Below are positions 20,519-30,729 of a stretch of 64,000 nucleotides of DNA, piece after piece; positions within the stretch are counted from its first letter, which is position 1, and each line of letters begins with the position of its first letter. The stretch lies in contig OX439038.1 of assembly GCA_949317995.1 (NCBI GenBank), positions 72,860,659 to 72,924,658 on the forward strand, given 5' to 3'. The translations under genes were made by a program, and so were the position numbers. Origin of the DNA: Acholoe squamosa. Lineage: Eukaryota > Annelida > Polychaeta > Phyllodocida > Polynoidae. The notes below the pieces were generated by a model. It had not been told where the DNA came from. It ran no database searches and saw only the letters and a list, made by a program, of their open reading frames with translations.

Positions 20519-23500
20519 GGCGGGCGGCTCGACGTGGCAATCGAGCTGCCCGACCATCGAAAAGCCAAGGTATCAGCACCTCTGGCACTCCTGATCAGAC
20601 GACAGTAGATTCGAGGGAACTAGGTAAGGTCCCGGTAGGGCCGTCCCAGCCCTTTACCACAGCGGCACCGGTTGATCACCGGTCGGGTTCCGAAGATGTC
20701 GGTGTAGAAAAAGCCTCAATGGCCAAGGAACAGGGTGCTGGCAGCCCGAACTCCGAGGTCGAGGGTTCGACTGGATCGAAAGTGAAAGTCGACGCCGGGA
20801 GAGAAGCCCTGATGCGGCAGCTGGCCAGAGTCTGCGCAACAGAGCTTCCCTCAGATGATCCCTGTCTCTCTTTTCTGAAGAAGAGAGGGATCGATCTGAG
20901 TACTGACGTAGGGTTGAGAATGCTAGCAGGAACCGCCCCCTTGTCGGGGAAACGATGGTACCTGTCTGCCGAGATTCGAGGGCGTTCTCTAGACTTCCTG
21001 ATAGATACTGGTGCCAGCCACACCATTGTCTCTCGGGAACTCGCGAAAACGTTAGTGGTGCCGTCAGATAATCTCTACGAGGGAATAACAGCGTGCACTG
21101 CGTCTGGAGCCGAAATGCGGACCTATGGTCGATTGGTTCTACCTCTTAAGGTCGCATCGACCCACTATGTGTTTAGCCCAATAGTGGCCGATGTGGCTGA
21201 CGATGGCATTCTGGGGCTCGACTTCGCGGCATTATACGGTATGATCCTGAACCCAAGGACGGGGCAATTGGTCATGACCGAGCCGGTAGAAGAGCACCAT
21301 CAGTGTAAACTGAAGAGAGTGTCATCGATAGCCTCAGTAGCACAGACCACTAGGATACCTGCCAGACATCGGTGCGATGTCTTGGTAAAATCCGACGGTC
21401 TAGAAAGAGACCGACAGGGCATAGTCGAACCCGACCTGAAAACTCTGAGAAGTTTTGGGTTGGTTGGTGAGGCTGCCCTTGTCAGCAATGTCCGTCGAAC
21501 AGTGTTTCCCGTCTGTAATCCACTGAATCGAGACATTGTCCTGGAGAAAGGCCAGGTGGTCGGTACTGTACAGTACGCTGACAGAAACGGTGAACTCTCT
21601 TCACCGGAGGTAGGATCTGTGATCATGCGTCTCGAGCAAGAAGCTGCAGACATCGAGACGGCGGAAATCGCGAGCACCCGCACGGGGGAGCTCCCTACCT
21701 GGCTGTTAGACATGTATAGCGACACCCACCTGACCCAGCCAGAAGAAAGACTGAAACTGTCCGCCTTACTACGTAAGCATGTGGATGTCTTTAAATCCCC
21801 AGATGAACCGTTAGGGCGCACCGATCGATGTCTGCATAACATCGACACGGGTGACGCACAACCTATCCGAGTCCCTTATAGAAGGATTCCGCTCAGCAAG
21901 AAAGCTGCGGCGGATGAACAACTTAAGGAGATGTTGGATACGGGGGTGGTTAGGCCAAGTACTAGTCCCTGGTCCAGTCCCGTCCAGATGGTGACGAAGA
22001 AGGATGGGACCATGAGATTCTGCGTCGATTATCAATGTCTGAATGGAGTGACTAAGAAAAATGCTTACCCCCTCCCGCGCATCGACGAATCCTTGGATGC
22101 CCTAGGAGGAAACAAGTGGTTTAGTTGTCTCGATCTCCAATCTGGATATTTGCAGATCGGGATGAATCCCGACGACGTCGAGAAAACCGCTTTTTCCTAC
22201 CAGAGGGGGCTCTACGAGTTCGATCGCATGGCGTTTGGTTTGTGTAACGCCCCCGCCACATTCGAGCGAATGATGGAGGAGATGTTGAGAGGTTTGCTAG
22301 GTAAAAGTTGCCTGGTTTACCTCGATGATATCATCGTCTTCGGCAAAACGACGGATGAAGCAATGGCGAATCTGGCAGAAGTCTTCAACAGGATTCGGGC
22401 ATGGGGACTGAAGTTAAAACCTAAAAAGTGTCAACTTTTTAGGACTTCAGTCGAGTACCTGGGCCGAATCGTGTCTGAACAGGGTATAGAAGCCAACCCG
22501 GGGAAAATTAACGATGTAATGACTTGGGCTAGACCCACTACAGTGAAGGAAATTCGATCCTTCATTGGTTTTTGTTCCTACTACAGAGAGTTCATCCCGG
22601 GGTTCGCGGAACTCGTAAGCCCTTTACAGGACTTAGTGATCCAAAAACCTAAAGGTAGTAGAGGTCGTTACGAGGCATTCGCGTGGACGGAAAGAGCCGA
22701 ACATGCCTTTGTCGAGTTAAAACAAAGTTTCAGGGAGACACCTGTGCTTCGATTCCCCACACCCGACGGTCGTTTTATCTTGGCCACTGACGCCAGTAAT
22801 ACCGCGATCGGGGCTGTTCTATCCCAAGTGCAGGATGGAGTGGAGGTCCCGATCTCATTTGCTAGCAACACTCTAAGTAAAACACAACGAAACTACTGCA
22901 CCACCAAAAGAGAACTGCTGGCGGTTGTCGTGTACACCAGGAAGTTTAGGCACTACCTCTATGGTGGTAACTTCACTATCCGCACCGATCATTCGTCTTT
23001 GAAATGGCTCCTGAATTTCAAAGAGGCCGAAGGAATGATGGGTAGGTGGCTGGCCCACCTTTCGGAGTTCGGTCTCGAAAACTCTAAGATCGAACATCGA
23101 AGTGGGGCCAAGCATCTAAACGCCGATGGTCTTAGTCGTATCCCTGTGCGGCTATGCCAGAGGTCGGATTGCACAGACTGTGGCAGTCATAATGCTGTTT
23201 TGGCAGCTGTAGGTGGTTTAGTAGACAGCCGGGTGGGTGTTGCATTTTGGTCTCTCGATGAACTCATTGATGCTCAGAAAGCGGACGCCGACATCAAACG
23301 AGTTGCTGAATGGCTAGTTAAGGGGGCTAAACCCACTAGACCTGATGTATCAATCGAGAGCGCCGAGGTACGGAAATTAGTAGGGCAATGGCCTCTATTA
23401 ACCTTCCGTGAAGGCTTGTTGTGTCGCTGGAAAGTCGAGGCGGGTAAACGAACGCTCGAAAAAGTGAAAAGGAGATATTACTGGCCCGGAATGGGAAAGG

Positions 23501-25116
23501 ACATAAGTCGTTGGGTTCGGCACTGTCCTACCTGTTGCCTGGTAAAGCCCGGCGAGGGCATGGGTAAGTCTCCTCTGCACCAAGAGTTGTTCGGGGTGAG
23601 GTTCGGGAGGATAGCTATGGATATCATCTCGGGATTTGCACCCACGCCAAACAAGAATACTTGCATGTTAGTAATCCAGGATTACTTCACCAAGTATGTA
23701 CGCGCTATTCCCCTACCAAATCACACGGCAGAGACCTGTGCAGAAGCCTTCGTGGACGAATGGGTTTTGACCTTTGGAGTCCCGTTGCTTCTGCATTCCG
23801 ACCAAGGATGAGAATTTGAGTCTCGACTCTTCTCTGAGATGTGTGAATATTTGACAATTGTAAAACAGAGAACCAATCCATACAGACCACAGAGCGATGG
23901 TCAGGTGGAAAGGTTCAATAGAACGTTGATTCAGAGCCTGACTATGTTGGTAGACAAACATATGGACGACTGGGATGAACAGGCTAAATATGTGGTGTCC
24001 GCATATAACAGCTCTGAGCACAGTTCTACTGGATGCAGTCCAAATATGATGGTATTCGGGGAAGAAATTCTCATGCCAGCGGATGTGATTTTCGGCTCAA
24101 TCGAGAACCCACTCGAAGTCCCTTGTTCCGTCACTTTCGTGGAACAACTTCGTGACCGATTGAGAGAGAGTTACAGCATGGTAAGGGAAAACCTAGGTAA
24201 ATCTGCGGAACGCCAGAAGGTCGGGTATGACTATGGGCTGAAGCAGAGAAGATACTCAGTTGGGGAACAGGTGGTGAGGTACCACACCCCCCAAGCAGCT
24301 ATGAAGCTTGCCCCCAACTGGGATGGGCCGTTCGTAGTAGATTCTGTCCTCTCTGAGTCGACATTATTACTTCGATCATCCCGCGGACGGTTGCAAAAGA
24401 GCAATGTCGATAGAGTGCGCCGGTGGTTGGGCGTAGAGCTATCACAAACTGTCGAGTTGTTGCAACCACAACTTGATGATGATTCACCTTCTCGTAAGGC
24501 TACGAAAAGGGCTAAGTCTGTTTCTGGACAGGTCGAAATAGAGATCGAAAGGTCGCGGCCAGAAGTTCAGTCTCAAAAACAAACTACGCAGGGTCATCGA
24601 AAACGACAGCAAAAGGCTCGAAAACTGAGCGAGGTGGAGGTGTTGGATGCCAGTAAACCATCAAAGCGGCGCCGTCGTCGACCGGCCCGTCGAGATAAGT
24701 CGAAAGCATCTAAACAGCCTTTGAAGGGATGTCGGAAGCCCGACCCCCCCTCGAAAGCGCGAACGACTGAACAAACTTCACATCGAGACGTCTCGATTGA
24801 AGTCAAAGATCAGTCACTCCAGTCCGGACCTATGACTCGAGCGAGGCTTAAGCGCCAAGGCTCATCAAAGGAACGGTCAGCGAGTGTCGAGGATGAAAGG
24901 AAATCCAGAGCAAACACTCTGGCTCCTACATCCACACCGTCACAAGTGATGGGAGGCAGACGCCGACGGAAACGGGTTAATAGCCCGGTCGGCCCGGCCA
25001 CATCAAAGGACAGCGGGCTAGGAGGGGGTGATAGTAACCTGCCCCGAGGCTCAACACTCGTTCCTATAGTAAAGGTTAAAATCAGGAAAAGTCCTAGATT
25101 AAACCCTACTCAGTAA
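20503..25116 (+). pseudogene. Pol (protease-RT-RNase H-integrase) with an in-frame stop and an integrase deletion
   Basis: One register runs from 20503 (first ATG 20719) to 25116, interrupted once by TGA at 23809-23811. Counting from 20719: protease DTGA at residues 96-99, RT YLDD at 534-537, and the first RNase H Asp at 691 (LATDASNTAIGA). Integrase keeps the CPTC cysteines of its zinc finger, but the two histidines are absent: only about 14 residues separate LLCRWKVE from RRYYWPGM, where relatives have roughly 50. The TGA falls directly after the second catalytic Asp (LLHSDQG). The catalytic Glu (DGQVERFNRTL) and a GPF-type C-terminal domain lie beyond it, then a 200-residue Lys/Arg-rich tail. 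No standard chromodomain is recognised. Confidence 0.9.
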
Positions 25117-25685
25117 TCGATGTTTCGCACAATACTAAGCAGCAGCTTTACTAACCTGTGTTTTTAACGAGGCTTTAAAATAACGGGTGCCGTTCTTGAG
25201 TAAATCTGTCTGTGGACGTGAAGCCGACGGTGAATAAAAAATTACACAACGAGAAGTCATGCGATTGCCTCTTAGTTTGAGACAACCTGATGCTGGAAAC
25301 ATGGAAATGTGGGGCGTCCGACTTTTATTTTGGCTGTGTGGAGGGGTTCCCAGCATAGGCTGGTGGATTCTGCCCGATGGGTAGATCCATATTGGAACCC
25401 CGGTAGTCTGATGAAGGGGGGGGTGCCCAAATTATCCATGTTAATAGTGTTGGAACCCATAGACCGCATACGAAATAACGGCATATGCAAAAATTGCGAC
25501 TGGAGAACCAGAGCGTGACGGTGAGGGGAGAGTGAGTCGTTCTATTTTTTGAGCATTACCTTATTTGGTCATTGCGTGATGCGCGGTGGACCAATGGGGC
25601 TCGCCCTCCTCGGTCACGTAGGCCCTTCCTCCAATCAGAGGCGTGCGCCACAGGGATAAAAGGCCGCGTCGCACACCCCGGAGGT
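25117..25685 (+). promoter_or_regulatory. Putative internal promoter upstream of the third frame
   Basis: Non-coding. CCAAT at 25591-25595, a second box CCAATCAG at 25631-25638 and a TATA-like GATAAAAGG at 25655-25663 sit at distances typical of a pol II promoter, predicting a start near 25685-25690. Nothing here resembles a coding sequence. The alternative is a spliced subgenomic RNA from the LTR, but I saw no clear acceptor. Confidence 0.5.
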
Positions 25686-25774
25686 CACATCTGCGCCCTT
25701 CTCGTGAGAGTCGGACGCAGATAAGCTGGACTAAGCCTAGCTTATTCCAGCTGGTACGCTCCGTCTGGGGACTT

Positions 25775-25998
25775 CCTACCTGAGTGTAGGAGGTCTCCCC
25801 TGCCTAGTGTCGAGGGACACGACCTGTGTGAGCGCAGGTTCGTGTTCTCTCGAGACTCCAGTCTTCGGTCCCTCGAGCCGCCTGAGTGCGGTTCGAGGTA
25901 CATCGAAGGCACCTTCGAGGCTTCGACCCGCCAGAGTGCGGATCGAAAAACCTCGAAGATTCTCTTCGACGTCTCGTCCCGTCTGAGTACGGTTCGAG
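25775..25998 (+). other. Series of five small RNA hairpins with GAG/GAGT loops in the ORF3 leader
   Basis: CCTAC/GTAGG around CTGAGT (25775-25790). ACCTGTG/CGCAGGT around TGAG (25822-25839). CCTCGAGCCGC/GCGGTTCGAGG around CTGAGT (25871-25898). TTCGACCCGC/GCGGATCGAA around CAGAGT (25922-25947). A CTCG..CCGT/ACGG..CGAG stem around CTGAGT (25973-25998). Stem sequences differ between copies but still pair, which argues for selected RNA structure. Confidence 0.65.
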
Positions 25999-26048
25999 GC
26001 CCGGAGTCTTCTTTCTCCCTGGTGGAACCCGGCAGTTCAGGAAGAACC

Positions 26049-29024
26049 ATGGGGTCCTCGTCTGACGAGCAGTCAGGGTACAGCTCTTCGGCGAGCCACA
26101 AGTCGCAGAAGAAGAAGAAGAAGAAGTCCAAGAGGACCAGACCCGAGCAAGAGCTCGAGTCTACCTCGGCTAAGAGTGCAGCCCTTCTGAAGCAGATCAA
26201 GGATGCACAGAAAGCCTTGGCTGAGTCCCAGGAGCGGGAGAAGGAGCTCCGCCGGAAGGCGAAGGAGGCAGCTAAGCAGCAGAAGCGCGACTTGAAGGTC
26301 GCAGCTGCTGCCGCCTCGAGAGACTCTTCTTCCGATGAGATGGAGGTCGACGAGCCGTCGACACCTGCTCCATCGAAAAGTGCTACCCCTTCAGGTTCTA
26401 AGGGCAAGAAGCCGACTGAATCGAAGGCATCCAAGGGCACCTTGAAGGATTTCAAGTTCCCTAGGGTGCCCAAGAAGGAAAGTAGCAAAAAGGAGTCCGC
26501 AGCCAAGAAGGCTCCAGCCCGGGAGAGGAGTAGCGAGTCTACTGCTCCACCGGAACCTGGAACCGAGCCGTCGGAGGTCGATGCCGGTGCCGTGGAGAGC
26601 ACCGTATCCTCACCCCCAGACACGGCCAGGGCTGTCGACGAGTGGAAGCGGCTGTCAGCGATCACTGCCAAACGACGTGCTGAGTACGTCGATGACAGGC
26701 CACTGACAAAGCTTCAGGACTACCGCAAGAATGGTCAAGTGGTACTCCCAAGTCTCGTCGGAAAGGATGGTAGTGACGACGAGGAATGGTATTCGGACGA
26801 TAGTCATGCCATTGACTGGTATGTCTCGATGATCGAGAATATTACGAATGCCTCAGACTCGTCGGGGGTGTCGCTGCCCGAGCGACAGCGGATTGGGTTC
26901 GCATGGCGCATCTTCAATCCAGGGCAGCAGTGTGCTTTCGAGAACTGCACACGTAAGGGGTTCCCCCCTCGCGTATATGCGACGGACGGCAGGTATGCTC
27001 GACACTTGGTTGAAGAGCATCGAGCCATCCGTCCGCAGTTCGGTTGTGTTAAGGTGGAAAAGACCATTCCATGTTACCAGGACCCGGATGACCCGACCTC
27101 TCCTCCTTTCGTGACTTCACGAAGGGGCTTGATGGCGCGTCATCTCGAGTCGTACAAGCAGCCCCATAAGTACAACGCCGAGGGCGCTATCCAGCTAGTG
27201 GAGACACTGGTTGGAAAGTGTGAACGGAATGAGAAGACAGGCGCGCCGACTAGACACTGGATGCGGATGGCCCCCGCACCCCCGTCTACGAAGCGCCTGT
27301 ATATCAGACCGGAGCTGATGCCCGCTTTCTACGGTGCCTACCCCGAGTTCAGGGTAGAGCAACGGAAGAAGCTGGAGGCCAGTCGTCCTCGGGACCCAGG
27401 ACCTACAGCCTCTACGAGTGGGAACAAGAGGCCCCACTCTACAGAAGCTGGAAAGTCTGCCGGTTCGACTGAACCTAAGAAGCCTAAGCCGCAGGCTGCT
27501 CCCTCGAAGCCCGAAAAGGCATCGAAAGCCGCCCCGGCCCCGGCTCCTAAAAAGTCGAAGACTGCTTCGACCGGTTCAGCCAAACCAAGCACCAGTGGTG
27601 CTAAAACTGGAGGCAAGACGGTGGAAACCCGGAGTGGTCGTGATCGGCAACCCAAAGTGACCACCAACTCGTCTCCCCCTGTCAAACCCCCTGCGGCGGC
27701 GGAGGACAGCACCCCAGCTGCCACGCCGCGTGTTCACGTGGGAGGCGCGACACTGACCTCGGCAGCAGGAGCTAGCTTCTCCAACGTCGTGACAGGCGCC
27801 GACGCCCCAACAGCAACCTTGCGTTGGGAGTTGGCACAGCCTGCCTACGGCGATGGCGTCGAACGTGGGGTCCCGAAGACGTTCGTAGAACGTTGTAAGG
27901 GACTTCTACAGATGACGGGCAGTCCTGCTATCGACAAGTTCGGTGAGGCATTTCGTGAGGAAGCGAGTGCCTACTTGTTCGGCCTGTTTGATAGAACAAA
28001 CATGGCCATCCGTAACGAGCTCCTTCCGGCTCTTAGGAATGAGGCGCGCCAGACCGTTCAGATGGAGATGGACTCTCGTCTGACCGACGTCCGAACGCGT
28101 CTCAATAACTTTGAGGCACAGGCCCAATATGATATTACCAAGAGGGATAGTATCATAGAAGGCTGGGAGGAAATCGACCGCGAATTCTTTAGAGTCTTCG
28201 GGGTCCAACTCTCGGAATGGATGAGGGACAAGCACCATGGCGTCCGAACCCTGAAGCCCGTTCGAACTGAGCCCTCTCGCGAAGCGCAGAGGTACCTTGT
28301 CGAGGGTGGAGTGGTCCCTGACGTCAGGACGCTGGCGGCTCAGACGAATCCGTTGAGAGAATTGTCTCCAAAGATGGATAGTCTGAGCTCGGCTATGACG
28401 ATGTTGGGCCGAGAGCGGGTGGTGCAGGACAAGCCTGACACCCCGGGTAGGTCTCTCGGTGCCTCCGTCTACCCGCCAGCAGCCCGGTCTTCCTCCTCGG
28501 TTCCCTTGATAACCCTCTCAGGAACCACCGAGCCTACGCCGCCACCGGTCCAGAGAGTGGTGTCACCGAGGATCTATCCGGATCTTCAGGGCATCACTCC
28601 CCTGGCCCCGGCGAACGTAGCCGTCTGTCCGGACCCGTCGGCTTCCGCCCAAGCAGTAGAACCTGCCGAGGTGGAACAGTCGATGGATATAGACGGGGAC
28701 GTCGATGTCGTCGATCATTCTCCAACGCCTCCCCCTGACCAGGGAGACAAGGACGACCGTGAAGGTCAGGAGAGCGACGACGACGACGGAAGCGACTCAG
28801 CAGACTCGGCCGTTCTCCACTCAGATGCTGAGGGGGACTCCCGGGATGCACCCGAGACCTCTAACGAGGCTTGGAGTACGACAATGGACCGTGAGGTCCC
28901 ATTGCCGGAGTCGCCGACGTTTTCGGGCCAGCTAGCCGCCAGCGCTCCACATGGAGAGGAGCGCACTGACGGAGAGCAGGCCGAAATCGACGCCGCTACA
29001 GGGTCCATCTCGGAGGATCAGTAG
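26049..29024 (+). CDS. Third frame of the Ty3 element: large accessory protein of unknown function
   Basis: The frame is open from 25842, but the first ATG, in excellent context (GAACCATGG), is at 26049, giving 991 residues. There is no signal peptide, membrane helix or fusion-peptide-like segment, so it is not an envelope protein although it sits in the envelope position. Visible parts: a Ser-rich acidic start with a K-rich nuclear-localisation-like run near residue 20; a Lys/Glu/Ala coiled-coil-like stretch; a globular middle (about 195-450) with a C2H2-like motif at C295, C300, H319 and H324 (C-X4-C-X18-H-X4-H) and a second Cys/His cluster after VEKTIPCYQ; a Pro/Ala/Lys-rich linker; a helical region about 590-760; an acidic Asp/Ser tail. 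I do not recognise the family. Chromatin or nucleic-acid binding is a guess from composition. Confidence 0.8.
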   Translation: MGSSSDEQSGYSSSASHKSQKKKKKKSKRTRPEQELESTSAKSAALLKQIKDAQKALAESQEREKELRRKAKEAAKQQKRDLKVAAAAASRDSSSDEMEVDEPSTPAPSKSATPSGSKGKKPTESKASKGTLKDFKFPRVPKKESSKKESAAKKAPARERSSESTAPPEPGTEPSEVDAGAVESTVSSPPDTARAVDEWKRLSAITAKRRAEYVDDRPLTKLQDYRKNGQVVLPSLVGKDGSDDEEWYSDDSHAIDWYVSMIENITNASDSSGVSLPERQRIGFAWRIFNPGQQCAFENCTRKGFPPRVYATDGRYARHLVEEHRAIRPQFGCVKVEKTIPCYQDPDDPTSPPFVTSRRGLMARHLESYKQPHKYNAEGAIQLVETLVGKCERNEKTGAPTRHWMRMAPAPPSTKRLYIRPELMPAFYGAYPEFRVEQRKKLEASRPRDPGPTASTSGNKRPHSTEAGKSAGSTEPKKPKPQAAPSKPEKASKAAPAPAPKKSKTASTGSAKPSTSGAKTGGKTVETRSGRDRQPKVTTNSSPPVKPPAAAEDSTPAATPRVHVGGATLTSAAGASFSNVVTGADAPTATLRWELAQPAYGDGVERGVPKTFVERCKGLLQMTGSPAIDKFGEAFREEASAYLFGLFDRTNMAIRNELLPALRNEARQTVQMEMDSRLTDVRTRLNNFEAQAQYDITKRDSIIEGWEEIDREFFRVFGVQLSEWMRDKHHGVRTLKPVRTEPSREAQRYLVEGGVVPDVRTLAAQTNPLRELSPKMDSLSSAMTMLGRERVVQDKPDTPGRSLGASVYPPAARSSSSVPLITLSGTTEPTPPPVQRVVSPRIYPDLQGITPLAPANVAVCPDPSASAQAVEPAEVEQSMDIDGDVDVVDHSPTPPPDQGDKDDREGQESDDDDGSDSADSAVLHSDAEGDSRDAPETSNEAWSTTMDREVPLPESPTFSGQLAASAPHGEERTDGEQAEIDAATGSISEDQ

Positions 29025-29588
29025 TATGAAACTACTGCTCCTCCTCGTCAGCCTGGATCGCTGACATCGAACAGAGTCTCGATGTCAGCACGGAACCCCT
29101 GGGAACTCGTTCCCGGACGACGGTGTACCCTCCACGAGTGGGGGTACCTTTCCTGTCCCCGGACCTCCCTGCGAAGCTGTGTGGATCCGACGCCACCCTG
29201 GTCTTAGGACCCGGCGGTGCCACACATCCTCGGCCTCACGGTCGAAGGACCATCATAGTGTACAGTACACTATCGATGGGCTTCCTACGCTGGAAGGAGC
29301 TTCTCAACGAGACAGGGAGGAAACGACACGACCCCGGTTGCCATACCCGGTCGTGCCTCCCTCGGATCGACCAGGAGCAGGTCGTGAAGCAGTGTTTCGA
29401 CACTGGTCTCCTACGTTGGATGGAGCAATGCCTTATAATTTAACTGTGATAATAATTTTTTTTCTACAGTACAGTAGAAACTATATTTCTATATATTCCT
29501 CTACTGTTTCTGTCGACTATGTCGATGGATCCAGTAGTTCATATTATTATCTAATTGTTTAGACTGATCCGGGTCTAGTGGGGGGTGG
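29025..29588 (+). other. 3' untranslated region and polypurine tract of the Ty3 element
   Basis: Two more hairpins with GAG(T)-containing loops: a perfect 11-bp stem GCTGACATCGA/TCGATGTCAGC around ACAGAGTC (29060-29089), and GTACCC/GGGTAC around CACGAGTG (about 29125-29147). The segment ends in GTGGGGGGTGG (29578-29588) immediately before the 3' LTR, the expected polypurine tract. Confidence 0.7.
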
Positions 29589-30056
29589 TGTGGTGGTCCC
29601 GCGTCGTCTTCGAGGTACCTTTGTGGTCCTCGTGGGCGACGTCGAGAGCACCTCTATTACCCGACGCCTGGGGGCGCTGGAGTCCAGCGCCACGTCACCA
29701 CTTGGTCACGTGGCCCTCGACTCCGGTGTATATAAGGCCGTTGTACGGCCTTCCTCAGGGTCAGTCCAGCCCCAACTGACCATCGTGAGCGATGGTTGGC
29801 GGCTGCCCGGCTACCATATTCTAGTACTCCTCTGTGCTGCTGCACAGAGGAGGTGTATGTGGAATATCAACTGTAGACACTAGAAGGCCTAGTGTCGAAC
29901 CTGTTATAGAGTTCAAACTCTGCCACCTGTAACTGTGATTGAGAACGGCTGATGCCTATGTGTTATTAGACAATAAAGTTTTAACTGGAACCTGAATAGT
30001 TGTTCTTCGTTGTTTATCGAAAGATTCGATTAGACATCGAGGGGTAGAACACTACA
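29589..30056 (+). repeat. 3' LTR of the Ty3/Gypsy-like element
   Basis: 468 bp, differing from the 5' LTR at two visible positions (C/T near the start, G/A in the segment after the initiator). TATATAAGG at 29729 and AATAAA at 29972-29977 provide promoter and polyadenylation signals. Confidence 0.96.
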
Positions 30057-30729
30057 GTAAGTAACCTGTCAGGGCTGCATTACAGCCATGGTGAGTAACC
30101 TGTCAGGGCTACATTACAGCCATGGTGAGTAACCTGTCAGGGCTACATTACAGCCATGGTAAGTAACCTGCCAGGGCTGCATTACAGCCATGGTGAGTAA
30201 CTTGCCAGGGCTGCATTACAGCCATGGTGAGTAACCTGTCAGGGCTACATTACAGCCATGGTGAGTAACCTGTCAGGGCTGCATTACAGCCATGGTGAGT
30301 AACCTGTCAGGGCTACATTACAGCCATGGTGAGTAACCTGTCAGGGCTACATTACAGCCATGGCGAGTAACTTGCCAGGGCTGCATTACAGCCATGGCGA
30401 GTAACTTGCCAGGGCTGCATTACAGCCATGGTAAGTAATCTCCCAGGGCTACATTACAGCCATGGTGAATAACTTGCCAGGGCTGCATTACAGCCATGGT
30501 AAGTAACCTGCCAGGGCTGCATTACAGCCATGGTGAATAACTTGCCAGGGCTGCATTACAGCCATGGTAAGTAACCTGTCAGAGCTGCATTACAGCCATG
30601 GTGAATAACTTGCCAGGGCTGCATTACAGCCATGGTAAGTAACCTGCCAGGGCTGCATTACAGCCATGGTAAGTAACCTGCCAGGGCTGCATTACAGCCA
30701 TGGTGAATAACTTGCCATGGCTGCATTAG
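30057..30729. repeat. 34-bp minisatellite, right part
   Basis: About 20 more units of the array at 15691-17216. GTGAGT, GCGAGT and GTGAATAAC variants dominate here. Confidence 0.96.

Larger units (their letters stand above)
17222..30056 (+). mobile_element. Ty3/Gypsy-like LTR retrotransposon, 12.8 kb, with an extra third frame
   Basis: Both LTRs are 468 bp (TGTGGTGG...AACACTACA) and differ at two positions I can see. The 5-bp duplication GTAAG flanks the element (17217-17221 and 30057-30061) inside a minisatellite unit, which fixes both ends. Order: LTR, primer-binding site, gag, pol (protease, RT, RNase H, integrase), a promoter-like region, a 991-codon frame of unknown function, polypurine tract, LTR. 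RNase H before integrase places it in the Ty3/Gypsy group. LTR similarity shows recent insertion, yet pol carries an in-frame stop and an apparent integrase deletion, so this copy is probably not autonomous. Confidence 0.95.

Noticed and set aside
25842-26048. Longer start for the third frame of the Ty3 element
   Set aside because: The extra codons contain no ATG and consist of the hairpin leader; ATG 26049 has an excellent context.
25742-26671. 309-codon minus-strand frame opposite the third frame
   Set aside because: It mirrors the strong codon bias of the sense frame and has no start context or domain.
26049-29024. Envelope gene of a retrovirus-like element
   Set aside because: Position fits, but there is no signal peptide, membrane anchor or fusion-peptide-like stretch; the protein is basic/acidic, soluble-looking and has Cys/His clusters.
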